DNA of 64,000 nucleotides from positions 72,291,001-72,355,000 of the forward strand of contig JAKSXM010000007.1 in NCBI GenBank assembly GCA_022575985.1. Reading direction: 5' to 3'. The position numbers and the translations under genes are program-made. Each line of letters opens with the position of its first letter. Position 1 is the stretch's first letter. This document shows, piece by piece, positions 62,975 through 64,000 of the stretch. This DNA is from Anagrus nilaparvatae. Lineage: Eukaryota; Arthropoda; Insecta; Hymenoptera; Mymaridae. The notes under the pieces are model-generated. The model saw only the letters and a list, made by a program, of their open reading frames with translations. It ran no database searches and was not told the origin of the DNA.

Positions 62975-64000
62975 GTTAGATCGCGTACAAATTAATACAG
63001 AATAATAGAATAATTGGTCAATATTGAAATTTTATGCTAGTCCTTAATTTACTGGTGAAAATTTTTATTTTTAATAAAATTTAGACTGAGCATGAAAGTG
63101 ACAAGTTGGCAATAGATTTTTAAAATACTAGTGCCATACATAATGTAAAATTTTACTAAATATTTAATTGTAAATATCGTATCAATAAATTTGTTAAAAA
63201 TAAAATTGAAAATCGTCGATAAATCGGTAAAAATGTAACATGGTTAAAAATAATTCAGAAGCTGAATGACAGATGGAGTGAGAAGCAAGTTTTCGAAGCT
63301 AACGAAAAGGTATATAGGTATAGAAAAATGCTTTACGCTTTCTCAAGCAATAATAAAATGCTTTAAAAAGGTATTATAGGTACTTCATTTTTTCAATAGA
63401 ACATTCGTTTTTACTCGATTTTTCATATCTGATGCCTAAATTTGTGATAATTTTTGTGTCAAATAATAAAAGAGAAAGCATTATACTTTTTCTTTTTGGG
63501 CGTAGTATTATAAATAATTAGTATTTTACGAGCCCCTATCCAGAAAAGTGAAACCGAGTTTAGTAAACTGCGATTTGGGTCATTTTTTATTTATGGACAA
63601 GGGTCATAAACAATTTTTCTTCGTAAGTGGCTAGAAAACACATCTTTTTTTTGACCACTAACAAGATAAAATACTTTTTACATAATATCAGGAAAGAACC
63701 AATGATGGGGGGATTCCCAAAAAATACGCCTAAAAACCATAAAATTTCCAAAAAATGTCTGAAAATCATCATGGCGCGTGAATCTTTGCGTGTAACTAAA
63801 ATTCAGGGGCCAATTTTTTAACAAATCATTAGTTTTTTGAGAAACATATAACATTTTTTGTTTGTTATTAGCTGAAAAATTAGCTTCTTAGTCCGTCATG
63901 TTTAGTTTTTATGAAAAATAAAAAAATACCTGTTGAATACTTTTTCATATATTTTTTCACAATATCAAAAAGTGTCAATAGCTTTGCACAACCGTAACGC
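62975..64000. other. Downstream region of tsg
   Basis: 3'UTR with AATAAA at 63073, then AT-rich DNA. A further dispersed repeat unit (GGGCGTAGTATTATAAATAA) lies at 63480-63530. No gene is seen to the window end. Confidence 0.6.

Noticed and set aside
1..64000. CRISPR arrays, operons, integrated viral genes
   Set aside because: The window is eukaryotic; no spaced direct-repeat arrays, no clustered intronless viral-type genes and no capsid or polymerase motifs apart from the retroelement fragment.

Overview
This is a piece of an insect nuclear chromosome, AT-rich, with short GT-AG introns. The gene set (bric-a-brac, metro, wurst, twisted gastrulation, a U2AF35-related splicing factor) is arthropod. 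Base composition, the F-box/LRR gene and the density of short inverted-repeat elements fit a hymenopteran such as a parasitoid wasp, but the sequence alone does not prove the order. There are no tRNA, rRNA, CRISPR or bacterial features.

Layout. Positions 1-24.4 kb are gene-poor. The only coding exon is the BTB exon of a bric-a-brac gene (minus strand, 8466-9620). The left 8.4 kb is probably its downstream intron, because the pipsqueak-type DNA-binding exons are not in the window, and the 15 kb to its right hold its upstream and regulatory DNA plus repeats. A nearly intronless F-box/LRR gene follows (+, 24468-26395), flanked by repeats. From 31.3 kb the window is gene-dense: metro/MPP7-type MAGUK (+, 9 exons, 31286-36503); ANKRD33-type ankyrin protein (+, 9 exons, 39374-43148); wurst/DNAJC22 (-, 5 exons, 43484-46291), convergent with the ankyrin gene and only 335 bp away; ZRSR2-type U2AF35-related protein (-, 4 exons, 48730-51451); a CRAL-TRIO lipid-carrier protein (-, 5 exons, 58545-59925); and twisted gastrulation (+, 3 exons, 62101-62974). 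For each multi-exon gene I assembled the exons by hand. All phases close and each CDS length is a multiple of three: 578, 484, 363, 663, 336 and 244 aa.

The genes form no common pathway. They cover transcriptional patterning (bab), membrane scaffolds (metro), endocytosis and airway clearance (wurst), minor-intron splicing (ZRSR2), lipid-ligand transport (CRAL-TRIO) and BMP modulation (tsg). Between and inside them lies a rich set of inverted-repeat elements. The most striking is a 1.07-kb near-perfect foldback palindrome (56824-57892) that has split the reverse-transcriptase region of a decayed non-LTR retrotransposon. Others sit at 22.5-23.1 kb, 27.7 kb, in metro intron 7, at 37.4-37.8 kb, in wurst intron 2, at 52.9-53.4 kb and at 54.2-55.6 kb. 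I found no convincing new multi-gene system. The most interesting items are the nested foldback, the compact hairpins, a 60-nt in-frame removable intron in tsg, and a shortened zinc finger in the ZRSR2-like protein.
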